Notes under the pieces: generated by a model
Told to the model about the DNA's origin: nothing
The model's database searches: none
What the model saw: the letters and a program-made list of their open reading frames with translations, nothing else
From: Patescibacteria group bacterium
Lineage (GTDB): Bacteria; Patescibacteriota; Microgenomatia; UBA1406; GWC2-37-13
Assembly: GCA_026004435.1 (NCBI GenBank)
Contig: BPJD01000004.1
Coordinates: forward strand, 69,940 to 115,029
Length of the DNA: 45,090 nt
Direction: 5' to 3'
Position numbers and translations under genes: made by a program
Shown here: positions 1-9,031 of the stretch, in pieces
How the letters are laid out: every line of letters begins with the position of its first letter
Position numbering within the stretch: position 1 is the stretch's first letter

Positions 1-2
1 TT

Positions 3-818
3 TTATCTCATGACTTTTTTAACTATTTATTTGATGCTAAAATCCTGACTTATTACAAACAAAACCCTTACCTAACAAAGCCAATGGACTTTCCAGATGA
101 CCCCTGGCTTAGATTTATGCACTGGACCCACAGAACCTATCCTTACGGACCTGTGTTTTTAATCCTTACAACTGTAACAAGCGCCTTATCTTTTGGCAAG
201 TTTATCTTAAGTTATCTTGCAACTAAGGCAATGTTTTTCTTTTTCTATTTATTGACTGTATTTTTTTTAAAAAAACTTAGCAACAAAACAGCTATGTTTT
301 TTGCTACTAATCCTTTAGTGATTATCGAGGGCTTAATAAATCTGCATAATGATCTAATTGCTGTTGCTCTCTCAGTTATTGGAGTATTTTATCTAATTAA
401 GAGCAAACATTATCTGAAGTCTTATGCTTTTTTTACTCTCTCAGTTCTTATTAAGTATTTAAACTTTCCTGTTTTACTGTTACTAAAGAACCAAAAACTC
501 TACGCTTATCTGTCATTTTTATCATTTCATTTATTAATGATCTACATAGCTATTTACAAAGAAATTCAGCCTTGGTACTTTCTAAATTACTTTACTCTAT
601 TACCCCTTGTTTATAGACAAATTAATAAAATGAATATTTTAATCTTAAGCCTGTTGCTGTCTTATTATCCTTATGTCAGATACTCTCAATGGAGCAATCC
701 AGAAAACATTGTTATAAAACATAACATTATTTTAATTGGCGCTGCAATTTATCTGGCAGTTGCAGGCATTGATTATTTAAAAAATACCAAATTAACAGCT
801 TACTTTTTAAAAAAGTAA
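3..818 (+). CDS. Polytopic membrane glycosyltransferase-like protein, 5' end outside window
   Basis: The reading frame is open from the window edge, so the ATG at 84 is probably internal and the true start lies upstream. The visible ~271 residues begin with a polar stretch containing DAKILTYY, followed by DFPDDPWL and a Tyr-Pro-Tyr-Gly-Pro motif. About seven hydrophobic helices follow and the end is lysine-rich. The layout (a conserved polar loop, then many helices) resembles the GT-C/PMT-type membrane glycosyltransferase-like proteins that are numerous in CPR genomes. I see no clear catalytic DD/DE pair in the visible part, because the first loop lies mostly outside the window. The next two genes are a flippase and a second GT-C-like protein, which supports a role in building or moving a surface polysaccharide. 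The membrane-protein call is secure and the enzyme role is inferred. Confidence 0.6.
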   Translation, partial: LSHDFFNYLFDAKILTYYKQNPYLTKPMDFPDDPWLRFMHWTHRTYPYGPVFLILTTVTSALSFGKFILSYLATKAMFFFFYLLTVFFLKKLSNKTAMFFATNPLVIIEGLINLHNDLIAVALSVIGVFYLIKSKHYLKSYAFFTLSVLIKYLNFPVLLLLKNQKLYAYLSFLSFHLLMIYIAIYKEIQPWYFLNYFTLLPLVYRQINKMNILILSLLLSYYPYVRYSQWSNPENIVIKHNIILIGAAIYLAVAGIDYLKNTKLTAYFLKK

Positions 819-1169
819 ATTAGGTCTTGCCTATTTAACAACACTAAAAAGTAAAGTCTTAACGCTATATAATAAACTAATCTAAAAAGTTATAAAAGTC
901 GGCAAATTTCAAGACAAATTATACAGTTCTGTTTAATGTTCAGTTGGATAATCAATTAAACAGGGAAAGATTAAATTAAATTATGTGAACTTGGGAAATT
1001 ATTAGTTTTTAGTTTACTGAAAAATATTCTGAACTATTAATATCTAAGCAAGACTTTTGATTTTAAAGTTAAGTTTAATTTGGCAACAATTAGAATCACT
1101 CAATTGCTATACTGCAAGAATAAGATTAAAATTGTTATAATACAAAGCTGTTAATTTAACCTAATTTAA
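819..1169. other. AT-rich intergenic region without a gene
   Basis: No reading frame or RNA gene is supported here. The sequence is AT-rich with scattered stop codons. TATAAT-like hexamers occur near 867 and at 1136-1141; only the second is well placed for a downstream gene. No strong terminator hairpin follows the stop at 818. Confidence 0.6.
1136..1141 (+). promoter_or_regulatory. Candidate -10 box for the flippase gene
   Basis: A perfect TATAAT lies 28 nt before the ATG at 1170. No convincing -35 hexamer is at the standard distance, so this rests on the -10 match and its position. It implies a leader of roughly 20 nt without a Shine-Dalgarno sequence. Confidence 0.4.
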
Positions 1170-2651
1170 ATGGAAAACTCATTTGCAACTGAAAAAAAAC
1201 GAGGCTTGTTAAGCAGTTTGGCTCTTTTTACTCACAGTGGATACACTACCTTGCTTGGTTTTGTTAGTTTTTTTTTAATAAGCTACAAGTCTACAGCTGA
1301 GATCTTAGGCATTTACAACACTGTTTTAGCAAGTTTGTCTTTCTTAAACTATATTACAAATCTTGGACTGCCTGCTGCCTTAATCACTAAACCCAAGGTT
1401 GATGAAAAAGATCTTAACTCTGTTTTTTATTTTCAAACTGCAATAACAAGTTTAGCAATCATTCTTGGCATTATGTTTATGCATAAGATCTTTCCAAATA
1501 TTAATCAATTGCCTGCTGAAACCAAGTATATTTACCTTGCTGTACTAATATCGTTTTTGTTTTTTGCTCTAAAAACACCTATATCTGTAATCCTTGAGAA
1601 AAATATACAGATCTATAAAAATGTACTGGTTCAAGGCATTGAAAACACTGTCTTTTACTTAACAGTAATAGTTTTTACTCTTTACAATAATCCCTTATGG
1701 GGAATTGTAGCAGGCGTGCTATTAAGATCAAGCATTGGAGTGACTTTATTGTATCTCTTCCAACCCTGGAAACCCAAACTAATATTTTCATTAACCAGAC
1801 TAAAAAACCTGCTAAGATTTGGACTAATGTTTCAGGGAACTTCTTTTTTAGCCTTAATCAAAGATGACTTTTGGATTATTTACCTTAGCAGAAGCATTGG
1901 TCTTAACAATTTAGGATACTTAACTTTTGCAAAAAAATATGCTGAGATCTTTATAAGAATTGTAATTGACAACTTAAACAGAGTATTTTTTCCAATCTTT
2001 TCAAGAAATCAGACCAATAAGGAAAAACTTAAGTACTATCTGACTATCTATCTAAAATACGCTACCTTAATTACCTTTCCTTTAATTATAGGCGCAATGT
2101 TAATCTTTAAAAATTTTTTGTTAATTTTTCCAGAATACTACAACAAATGGCACTCTGCACTGCCAATGTTTTATTTGTTCTCAGTTTCTTCCATCCTAGT
2201 AATCTTTACCTCGCCTTTTATAAACTTTTTAAATGGCATAGGCAAAGTTGCTATCAGTTTAAGATTTATGTTTTTCTGGACTGTTATAATGTGGGCTGGC
2301 ACTCTGCTTTTGCTTGCACAAAATATCCAGAATTACAGATTGTTGCCTTTAATATTTATTCTTATTGGAATAACCTCTATTTTTGTAATTATAATTGTAA
2401 AAAAGATTATTGATATAAATGTATTTGGATCAATAAAAACAGCAGTACAGGCAAGTCTGGTTATGATTGCAACATTTTTTATTACAAAACTCCTGTTGGG
2501 TTATCTTAATCTAAATCAAGTTGTTATAACAACAATTCTTACAACAATATCTGCCTCAAGTTACTTAGGGATGGTCCTTGTTTTGGAAACCAAAGAAATT
2601 ATATTTAGATTTATATCTTTATTTAAAAATGATAAAACAAATACTAATTAA
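1170..2651 (+). CDS. Wzx-like oligosaccharide flippase (MOP superfamily)
   Basis: This 493-residue, highly hydrophobic protein has about 12-14 predicted membrane helices. Its N-terminus is short and basic, and a large first helix begins near residue 15. Length, helix count and charged loops such as the one near residue 280 (Asn-Arg-Val-Phe-Phe-Pro-Ile-Phe) fit the polysaccharide biosynthesis/oligosaccharide flippase family (PF01943/PF13440 type). These proteins move lipid-linked oligosaccharides across the cytoplasmic membrane. Flanking GT-C-like genes on the same strand support a surface-glycan operon. The ATG at 1170 is used, with a TATAAT 28 nt upstream and no ribosome binding site. A MATE-type exporter is a less likely alternative given the neighbours. 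Confidence 0.8.
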   Translation: MENSFATEKKRGLLSSLALFTHSGYTTLLGFVSFFLISYKSTAEILGIYNTVLASLSFLNYITNLGLPAALITKPKVDEKDLNSVFYFQTAITSLAIILGIMFMHKIFPNINQLPAETKYIYLAVLISFLFFALKTPISVILEKNIQIYKNVLVQGIENTVFYLTVIVFTLYNNPLWGIVAGVLLRSSIGVTLLYLFQPWKPKLIFSLTRLKNLLRFGLMFQGTSFLALIKDDFWIIYLSRSIGLNNLGYLTFAKKYAEIFIRIVIDNLNRVFFPIFSRNQTNKEKLKYYLTIYLKYATLITFPLIIGAMLIFKNFLLIFPEYYNKWHSALPMFYLFSVSSILVIFTSPFINFLNGIGKVAISLRFMFFWTVIMWAGTLLLLAQNIQNYRLLPLIFILIGITSIFVIIIVKKIIDINVFGSIKTAVQASLVMIATFFITKLLLGYLNLNQVVITTILTTISASSYLGMVLVLETKEIIFRFISLFKNDKTNTN

Positions 2652-3792
2652 TAAAGATTTGCGACATTACCTAAAGCTGTTTCTAATTACCTTTCTGCCA
2701 GTATGCTTTATTTTACTGCCCTTCTACCTTAAACTGAATAAGCTATTGTTTTTAAACCTTAATGATAAAGGCTTAATAAACATCTACCAAAACTGGGACG
2801 GTCCCAATTACCTGATTGTTGCCAAAAGCAATTATGATCTGGAAACAACAAGAAAGTTGTTAATAACAAACACTCCAGACACCTACTTTACTGCTCACCT
2901 GCCTTTATACCCCTACCTAATAAGAATTGTCAGCATCATTATCCCTATACTTCCTATTGCTGGCTTGTTCGTAAACTTTGTGTTTTCGTTTTTGTTGAAT
3001 TTGTTGTTTTTTAAGTTTATTAAAGATAAAACCAAACACCCTTATTTTGCTGTTTTTGTTTTTACTCTGTTTCCAGCCAGAATTTTTGTAACCAGAAATA
3101 TCATAGCTCCTGAACCAATGTTAATGTTTTTAACTTTATTGAGTTTAGTTTTTGCTGATAACAAAATGTTTTTAAAATCTGCTGTAGCTTTTAGTTTATC
3201 TATTTTAACCAAATTGCAAAACATAGTAATTCTGCCTGCTTTTTTTATTTACTATATTCTGCAGGATATTAAAAGGAAACTTAACAAACAGACAATTTTA
3301 AAGTATCTTTATCTGGCAATTCCAGTTACTGCTGTTTTTCTGGTGTTTTATTTTTACTATCTTAAAACAGGAGACTTTTTTATCTATTTTAAGGTTCAAG
3401 AACTCAATAATCTTCAGATGAGCCTGCCGTTTTCACAGTTTGACAAAACTGCTGTCTGGGTAGATAACATCTGGCTTGAAGAAATAATTTTCTACTATTT
3501 GTTTTTATTTTTTGCAGGTATCACTTTAATTGAGCAGAAAAAGCATTTATACGGGTTTGCTGTTTTAATTTATACTGCCTTCTTAACCACTCTACCGCAC
3601 AATGATATAGTCAGGTTCTCATCAAGCGTTATCCCTTTTGTTTATCTGGCTTTCGCCAAAATCTTTGACAGCAGAGCCTTCAGATTAGCCTTTATCCTAA
3701 CTTTGCCTGCTATTTATTTTTTTACATTAAACTTTATTCTGCATAATCAAGCGCCTGTTGCAGACTGGAGTTATCTTTGGTTCAGCAGGTAA
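2629..3792 (+). CDS. GT-C family mannosyltransferase-like membrane protein (PIG-V-like)
   Basis: About 387 residues from the ATG at 2629, which leaves a 23-nt overlap with the flippase gene. An in-frame ATG at 2578 would give a 74-nt overlap and a non-hydrophobic preface, so I prefer the later start. After the first helix comes the loop motif WDGPNYLIVA and then LPLYPYLIR. Together these match the first luminal/periplasmic loop of the PIG-V-like mannosyltransferases (Trp-Asp-Gly then Pro-Leu-Tyr-Pro). The Asp of WDG is the likely catalytic or metal-associated acid. About ten further helices follow. The predicted substrate is a polyprenyl-phosphate sugar transferred outside the membrane. Acceptor and sugar cannot be told from the sequence. 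Confidence 0.72.
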   Translation: MIKQILINKDLRHYLKLFLITFLPVCFILLPFYLKLNKLLFLNLNDKGLINIYQNWDGPNYLIVAKSNYDLETTRKLLITNTPDTYFTAHLPLYPYLIRIVSIIIPILPIAGLFVNFVFSFLLNLLFFKFIKDKTKHPYFAVFVFTLFPARIFVTRNIIAPEPMLMFLTLLSLVFADNKMFLKSAVAFSLSILTKLQNIVILPAFFIYYILQDIKRKLNKQTILKYLYLAIPVTAVFLVFYFYYLKTGDFFIYFKVQELNNLQMSLPFSQFDKTAVWVDNIWLEEIIFYYLFLFFAGITLIEQKKHLYGFAVLIYTAFLTTLPHNDIVRFSSSVIPFVYLAFAKIFDSRAFRLAFILTLPAIYFFTLNFILHNQAPVADWSYLWFSR

Positions 3793-3797
3793 TCTAG

Positions 3798-3803
3798 TAT
3801 AAT
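3798..3803 (+). promoter_or_regulatory. -10 box for a leaderless transcript of the RHH-nucleotidyltransferase gene
   Basis: A perfect TATAAT ends 6 nt before the ATG at 3810. Initiation at the usual distance would fall on the A of the start codon, giving a leaderless mRNA. The box begins 5 nt after the stop codon of the upstream gene, so this gene appears to have its own promoter. Confidence 0.6.
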
Positions 3804-3809
3804 AAAGTT

Positions 3810-4625
3810 ATGAAAAAAAGAATTACTATTACTTTAGACAGCAATCTGCTAAACAAAATAGATAACTTAGCCTTAAATCTTCAAGGAGAGAACCGCTCAA
3901 GCGTGATTGAAAAGTTTTTATCTGAGTATTTAAAATCTAATATAAAAACTGCTGTAGTGCTGGCCGGAGACCCGAAATTAAAGAAAAATCAACCCATAAA
4001 GGCCTTAACCAGCATAAACAATAAGCCTGCTATTTATTATATTTTAAAAAAACTATCTAATGCTGGCATACAGGAAGTCTATATCTGTATAGATAAAAAT
4101 ACTGCTGAGCTAAAAGATAAAGTTAAAGCTAAAGAGTTTCCTGATCTTAAACTTAAGTTTGTTTTAGAACATAAAAGTTTGAATACAGGCGGAGCAATCA
4201 AACAACTTAAGAATAAATTAATCTTTCCTTTTTTAGTTTATTACGCTGACATCTTAACTAATCTTGATCTTAATAAATTGCTAAGTTTTCATATTAACTA
4301 CAAGCCATTGGCAACAGTTGTTGTAAGTCCAAGCACTAAGCCCAATTTGTTTGGACAGATCACTCTTGAAGGCATAAATCTTGAACATTTTTACGGCAAG
4401 CAGTCTCAACAAAAAAGCGTTATTGTCAATACTGGAATTTATGTTCTTGATCCTGAAATCTTTAAATACTTTCCTGTTGAAGACAAATTTGAACTGGATG
4501 CAGTACTGAAAAAGTTAATACCTTCAAAAAAAATAATAGGCTATATAACAAATAGTTCTTGGATAGACTTAGGCACCAGTGAAAAGATAAAAGACAATCT
4601 TAAAAACCTGGTCCTTGAAGATTAA
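3810..4625 (+). CDS. Ribbon-helix-helix domain fused to sugar-phosphate nucleotidyltransferase
   Basis: 271 residues in two domains. Residues 1-44 (MKKRITITLDSNLLNKID, then a helix pair with SSVIEKFLSEYL) look like a CopG/MetJ-type ribbon-helix-helix DNA-binding domain. Residues 46-268 resemble NTP_transferase (PF00483) enzymes such as mannose-1-phosphate guanylyltransferase or glucose-1-phosphate thymidylyltransferase. Visible motifs are the metal-binding Asp in YYADILTNLDL (D146), TGGAIK (126-131), VNTGIYVLDPEIF, FELD (227-230) and WIDLGT with D253. The usual GxGTRLxPLT nucleotide loop is replaced by LAGDPKLKKNQPIKAL (51-66), which keeps the Lys before the KP motif but loses the Gly-rich core. 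The partner glycan genes favour a role in nucleotide-sugar supply. The degenerate loop leaves room for a regulatory sensor without full activity. Confidence 0.72.
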   Translation: MKKRITITLDSNLLNKIDNLALNLQGENRSSVIEKFLSEYLKSNIKTAVVLAGDPKLKKNQPIKALTSINNKPAIYYILKKLSNAGIQEVYICIDKNTAELKDKVKAKEFPDLKLKFVLEHKSLNTGGAIKQLKNKLIFPFLVYYADILTNLDLNKLLSFHINYKPLATVVVSPSTKPNLFGQITLEGINLEHFYGKQSQQKSVIVNTGIYVLDPEIFKYFPVEDKFELDAVLKKLIPSKKIIGYITNSSWIDLGTSEKIKDNLKNLVLED

Positions 4626-4926
4626 AGATATACGCAACTATCTTGACTATTACAAATGATGATGTCAATAAAATCAAACCAATAATGGCTCCTGTTAATT
4701 TCCTTTTAGCGTCAGAAAACTTCTCAGAATTACCTTGCGAGTTAATTAACTCATAGCCAGCCATAATAAAGGTAAAAACAAGTATGATAGCTACAAACCC
4801 CATACCAAAATTAAACAACAGAGAAAGCAGATCCCAAATTGTTGTAATATCTGACCTCAATGGTCCTTTTATGGTTCTGTCTCCTATTATAATTTCCTGC
4901 GCAATTACAGTAAAAAACAATAACAT
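4600..4926 (-). CDS. VirB2/TrbC-like small pilin (PF18895 type)
   Basis: A 108-residue protein with two long hydrophobic helices (about residues 35-58 and 76-100). They are joined by a polar loop that reads NSQGNSEKFSDAKRKLTGA, then IIGLILL. The pattern 'GxxxxxSxGxxEKxxxAKxxxxxAxxGLxxL' between two helices is the hallmark of the small T4SS pilin-like proteins of CPR bacteria and mycoplasmas (Mbov_0395/TrbC type). The N-terminus is short and hydrophobic and could act as a cleaved signal. The ATG at 4926 lies 9 nt beyond the clp stop on the same strand. An AT-rich TAATAT sits just before it, so it may be co-transcribed or have its own start. Its 3' end overlaps the convergent gene by 26 nt. Expected role: membrane pilin subunit of a secretion apparatus. 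Confidence 0.7.
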   Translation of the reverse strand: MLLFFTVIAQEIIIGDRTIKGPLRSDITTIWDLLSLLFNFGMGFVAIILVFTFIMAGYELINSQGNSEKFSDAKRKLTGAIIGLILLTSSFVIVKIVAYIFNLQGPGF

Positions 4927-4935
4927 ACTTTTATA

Positions 4936-7900
4936 TTAAACTGCGGATTGAACTTTTTGTTGCGGCTCAGCATCATTTTTTTGTGTATTTGAGTTCTCTA
5001 CCGCAACAGTTTTTTGATTGTTATTTATTGTTATATTTTCAGATAAATCAGGTTGTTTATTGTTGACCTGACTCTCATTTTTATCATCTAGTTTATTATT
5101 AGGTTTTTTATCATTGCCAGCCGATAATATTTGATCATCCATAGACTCAAGCTTCCTTTCTGTATCAGCTAAAGAATTATTTTGATCTTTATAGATTAAA
5201 CCCTGATCTGTCTGATCCTCAGTTTTATCTAATTTCTGGTTTTTTATTTGAGCTTCAAAGTTTTGTGGCTGAGTATCACCTGCATCGTTTAAAGAATCTA
5301 TCTCTTTTAGACTGTTGCCGTAGGACAAACACTTAGGACAAATAGTTGTGGCAAAATCTACGACCTCAGTCTCAAATCTGTTGCCGCAGTTTTGACAGAC
5401 AAAAGTTTTTCTCTTAACATTATTAATAGTTTGATCCAGTTCTATTAAAGATGGATCAATTTTATTAAAGACAAATTTATTGTTCTCATAATCCAACTCT
5501 ATAAAATCGCCTGGCTTAAGACTACCTGATATAATCTGAGTTGATAGCACATTCTCAATATTTATCTGAATTGCCCTTCTTAACGGCCTTGCTCCAAATA
5601 CTGGATCAAAACCGAGTTTTACTATTGCTAGTACAGCTCTTTGTGTATAGGTAAAGCCAAATCCCTGCTCTGAAAGCCGCTTCTCCAAGTCTTTAAACTG
5701 AAGTTTTACGATTTCCTTCATATGCTCATACTTTAAAGGTTCAAACACAATAACTTCATCAAACCTATTAATAAGCTCTGGCCTGAAAAACTGACCAAGC
5801 TCATCCATAACCTTGGCTTTGATCCTTTTGTAAACATCTTCTTCAACTTTGCTTAACTCGTTTTTGTCTTTTTGCCAAGGATACTGACCTAAAATGTCAG
5901 ATAAGAGGTAAGTTTTCCATCCCTGATCTTCTTTGATCCAAACCTTTTCCTTAACAACTATTGCTTCTTTATTGTTGATTCTAGTATGCAGATCCCAGTA
6001 ATCTTCCGGGAATTTATCTTCTTTATTTAATAAAACTTCTTTGGCAAAATAATCTTTCAATGGCATCATCTTCCAAGTTTTTTCCTGCAGTTTTCTAACC
6101 CAGACCGTATCTCTTAATGAGATAACCTCTTTTGTGTTGTCAAAATAATGAGTCTTCCACCTTTCAGTTGGAAACTCACCTTCCTGATCAGCTGTTGATG
6201 CAATACTAAATCCTTTAAAATAACTTTTCAGATTTGTTGTTGTATAATCCTTTGATTTCAACTCTCTGATATAAAGCATATCACCTGCTGAGATATACTC
6301 TTTGTTTGATGAATAAGCCAAAGTGTCTACCTTATGAGGAAAACTAACCAACTCAGAGTCACTGATTCTTTTGTCTGCAAATAATTCCTGCAGAGTTTGT
6401 TTTTGCCAGTTTCCTTGTTTGTCTTTTAAATAAATATTATTGGCTTTAATAACTCTAAAACCAGTCTCTAACTCCTGCAGAACATCAATTATTCTCTCAG
6501 GCTCAACCTCGCTTAATCCTTCTTTAAGCAGTTCCTTTTGAATTGTTTTTGTCCCTATATTTGAGGTACAGATAACTATTGTATTTTTGAATGAGATAAC
6601 TCTGCCCTTATTGTCTGTCAGTCTGCCATCATCTAAGATCTGAAGCAGAATATTGAAAATATCAGGATGCGCTTTTTCTATCTCATCAAACAATACTACC
6701 GAGTATGGTTTTGTTCTAACAGCCTCTGTAAGTTTTCCGCCTTCCTCATAGCCAACATAGCCTGGTGGAGCTCCAAGCAGTTTTGCTACCTCATGTTTTT
6801 GCATATACTCAGTCATATCAAACCGAATCAGAGACAACTCATCACCAAACAACACCTCTGCCAAAGTCTTGGCCAACTCGGTTTTACCCACTCCTGTAGG
6901 ACCTAAAAACACAAAACTGCCGATTGGTCTTTTTTCAGATTTTAAACCTGCTCTGGATCTTCTTATAGCCTCAGACACTGATTTTACTGCTCCTTCTTGA
7001 TCAATCAGTCTTTGATGTATAATTTCCTCAAGTTTTAATAACTTCTCGGTTTCAGACTCAGTAATTTTTGATAAAGGAATACCCGTCCAAGATGAAATTA
7101 CCCGCTTTATAATTTCAGGTGTTACCTCAATATTGGAGCTAGCTTTTGCCTCTGCGTACTCTTCTTTTTTTTGTTTTAACAGATCCTGAGTGTCCTGAAT
7201 TTTCTTCATTAAGTTTTTGGCTGTTACCTTGTTTTTAGTTTTTTTGGCTTCATCAAGCTCTTGGTTTAGCAAAGATAATTTTTTCTCCAGCGACTTAATT
7301 TCCTCAGGCAGTGATATTAAAGGAAGCCTAACTGCTGCAGCCGCCTCATCTATTAAATCAACTGCCTTATCTGGCAAGAATCTACCTCCAACATATCTTT
7401 TTGATAAAACAACAGCTGTCTCAAGCACTGAGTCAGGAATATTTACTTTATGGTAAGCCTCATACTTATCTTTTAAAGCCTTAAGCATATTGACAGCTTG
7501 CTCAACAGTTGGTTCAGGCACATAAACAGGCTGAAATCTCCTCTCCAAAGCAGCATCTTTTTCTATGTACTTTCTATACTCATCTATGGTTGTTGCTCCC
7601 AAAACCTGTATCTCACCTCTGGCTAAAGCTGGTTTTAAAAAGTTAGAAGCATCCAAACCATTCTCACCTGCAGCTCCTGCGCCAACAATATTGTGAATCT
7701 CATCAATAAATAAAATTATCTGTCCCTGACTGGATGACACTGTTTCTATAATCTGCTTCATTCTTTCTTCAAACTCACCCCTATGACTTGCACCAGCTAT
7801 AACACTCATTAAATCCAACTGAAGTATTTTTTTCTCCAACAGATTATCAGGAACTTCTTTCTTTACAATTCTTTGAGCCAGACCTTCAACTATAGCTGTT

Positions 7901-8991
7901 TTACCAACACCTGCCTCTCCGGTTAAAACAGGATTATTCTTTCTTCTTCTTGATAGGATATGAATTATTCTTTCTATAATCTCTGATCTTTCAACAACAG
8001 GATCTAATAATCCTTGAGCTGCTTTTTCAGTCAGATCAATAGTAAACTTTGACAAATCAAAACCGCCTGAAGATTTATCCTGAGCATCTTTTTGTTCAAT
8101 CCTATTCTGGCCTAAAACCTTTTTTTCAAGTTTATCAATGTCAAGACCTACGCCTTTTAAAATTCTTGCCGCCAGACCATCGCCTTCTTTATAAACAGCT
8201 ATTAAAATATGTTCTGGAGAGATAAACTCATAGCCCTGCTTTCTTGCTATAACCAGAGAATCAGACAACACTTTTTTTACACGAGGGGCAGGCTGAATTG
8301 CTGTTGTTTTGATCTTATTCTTTTTTGGCGTTAAATACTTTTGCAGTTCAGTTTCTATTATCTGCACCTGAACCCCAAGCTCTGTCAGCAAAGAATAAAC
8401 GCCAGCATCCTTAACCAAACCAAACAACAAATGCTGAGTATCAACATTCTCATCACCAAGCTCTTTTGCTTTTTGCTGGGCAGTAAACATTACCCTGTTT
8501 GATCTCTGAGTTAAGTGAGTCAAAAAGTCAATCTTTTCTGCTTTGGACATTTCCTGCTTATCTACATCAGTCTGACTCTGATCACTTCTAGCTTTGTTTT
8601 CAGCTAATGTTTTACTGTCCTGACCTTGCACTTGAACAGATTGCTGGTCTGATTTTGTTTTTTGACCTGTATCAGGTTGCTGACCTAATTGACCTTGGTC
8701 TGTTTTAGTATCATTGGCTGACATATTATTAGAGGCTTCTGTTACATCTTGATCAGCGATAACTGCTGACTTATTAGAATCAGAGTTAACAACAACCTGA
8801 TCATTTTCAAAATTGACTGAATCAAGAGTTACTGGCTGTTGGTTTCTGTCAACAGGTGCAGTTGAGGTTGCAGTTGTTTGATTAACCACGGTTTGACTTG
8901 CAGTGCTCTGATTAGCTGAACCAGCAGGATCTTGCGTCTGAGACTTATTTGAACTTGAATTTGACGATATCTTTTTAATAAAATTTAACAT
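4936..8991 (-). CDS. Giant ClpC-like AAA+ unfoldase with repeat insertion and C-terminal zinc ribbon
   Basis: 1351 residues; ClpC is usually ~810. Order: Ser/Thr/Gln/Asp-rich disordered region 1-150; double Clp_N domain ~155-295; AAA1 with Walker A GEAGVGKT (358-365) and Walker B FIDEIH (428-433); a short coiled middle domain ~560-618, ClpC-like rather than ClpB-like; AAA2 with GPTGVGKT (697-704), LFDEIEKAH and sensor-1 TSN (809-811); a four-copy repeat insertion at 847-1060; FRPELINRF with the arginine finger (1069-1077); sensor-2 GARPLRR (1133-1139); a zinc ribbon with C1199, C1202, C1218 and C1221; and a disordered acidic/Asn-rich tail. All ATPase motifs are intact, so it should be an active hexameric unfoldase. 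It lies within a type IV secretion-like block. CATAAT, 8 nt before the ATG, suggests a leaderless mRNA. The ClpC-type call is firm; its role in secretion is inferred from position. Confidence 0.9.
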   Translation of the reverse strand: MLNFIKKISSNSSSNKSQTQDPAGSANQSTASQTVVNQTTATSTAPVDRNQQPVTLDSVNFENDQVVVNSDSNKSAVIADQDVTEASNNMSANDTKTDQGQLGQQPDTGQKTKSDQQSVQVQGQDSKTLAENKARSDQSQTDVDKQEMSKAEKIDFLTHLTQRSNRVMFTAQQKAKELGDENVDTQHLLFGLVKDAGVYSLLTELGVQVQIIETELQKYLTPKKNKIKTTAIQPAPRVKKVLSDSLVIARKQGYEFISPEHILIAVYKEGDGLAARILKGVGLDIDKLEKKVLGQNRIEQKDAQDKSSGGFDLSKFTIDLTEKAAQGLLDPVVERSEIIERIIHILSRRRKNNPVLTGEAGVGKTAIVEGLAQRIVKKEVPDNLLEKKILQLDLMSVIAGASHRGEFEERMKQIIETVSSSQGQIILFIDEIHNIVGAGAAGENGLDASNFLKPALARGEIQVLGATTIDEYRKYIEKDAALERRFQPVYVPEPTVEQAVNMLKALKDKYEAYHKVNIPDSVLETAVVLSKRYVGGRFLPDKAVDLIDEAAAAVRLPLISLPEEIKSLEKKLSLLNQELDEAKKTKNKVTAKNLMKKIQDTQDLLKQKKEEYAEAKASSNIEVTPEIIKRVISSWTGIPLSKITESETEKLLKLEEIIHQRLIDQEGAVKSVSEAIRRSRAGLKSEKRPIGSFVFLGPTGVGKTELAKTLAEVLFGDELSLIRFDMTEYMQKHEVAKLLGAPPGYVGYEEGGKLTEAVRTKPYSVVLFDEIEKAHPDIFNILLQILDDGRLTDNKGRVISFKNTIVICTSNIGTKTIQKELLKEGLSEVEPERIIDVLQELETGFRVIKANNIYLKDKQGNWQKQTLQELFADKRISDSELVSFPHKVDTLAYSSNKEYISAGDMLYIRELKSKDYTTTNLKSYFKGFSIASTADQEGEFPTERWKTHYFDNTKEVISLRDTVWVRKLQEKTWKMMPLKDYFAKEVLLNKEDKFPEDYWDLHTRINNKEAIVVKEKVWIKEDQGWKTYLLSDILGQYPWQKDKNELSKVEEDVYKRIKAKVMDELGQFFRPELINRFDEVIVFEPLKYEHMKEIVKLQFKDLEKRLSEQGFGFTYTQRAVLAIVKLGFDPVFGARPLRRAIQINIENVLSTQIISGSLKPGDFIELDYENNKFVFNKIDPSLIELDQTINNVKRKTFVCQNCGNRFETEVVDFATTICPKCLSYGNSLKEIDSLNDAGDTQPQNFEAQIKNQKLDKTEDQTDQGLIYKDQNNSLADTERKLESMDDQILSAGNDKKPNNKLDDKNESQVNNKQPDLSENITINNNQKTVAVENSNTQKNDAEPQQKVQSAV
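5859..6453 (-). repeat. Four tandem ~52-57-residue repeats inserted in AAA2 of the Clp ATPase
   Basis: Residues 847-898, 899-955, 956-1009 and 1010-1060 align as four diverged copies. Shared landmarks are: an opening Val/Tyr/Ala-Ile; then aromatic-hydrophobic-basic (IYLK, LYIR, VWVR, VWIK); a Trp or Tyr about 8-10 residues later; Leu-x-x-(Tyr/Leu)-Phe-like (LQELF, LKSYF, LKDYF, LSDIL); Phe-Pro in the first three; and a closing Asn/Thr-Lys-Glu (SSNKE, DNTKE, INNKE). The copies sit between sensor-1 and the arginine finger, just after a Thr-Gly-Phe (843-845). I do not recognise the repeat family. Confidence 0.75.
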
Positions 8992-8999
8992 ATAATCTT

Positions 9000-9005
9000 A
9001 TTATG
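9000..9005 (-). promoter_or_regulatory. -10 box for leaderless clpC-like transcript
   Basis: CATAAT on the minus strand ends 8 nt before the ATG at 8991. This places the expected transcription start at or next to the start codon. The divergent gene has TATACT at 9015-9020, 11 nt before its GTG, so the two promoters are separate but packed into about 40 bp. Confidence 0.45.
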
Positions 9006-9031
9006 ATAAAAATTTATACTCTTGTCAATCA

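Noticed and set aside
2578-2628. Earlier ATG (2578) for the PIG-V-like protein
   Set aside because: It would overlap the flippase gene by 74 nt and add a polar Tyr/Leu/Lys-rich stretch. The ATG at 2629 begins directly before a basic segment and the first helix.
5859-6453. Intein within the Clp ATPase
   Set aside because: No Cys/Ser at an N-terminal splice site, no His-Asn followed by Cys/Ser/Thr at the end, and the insert consists of four similar repeats, unlike a Hint domain.
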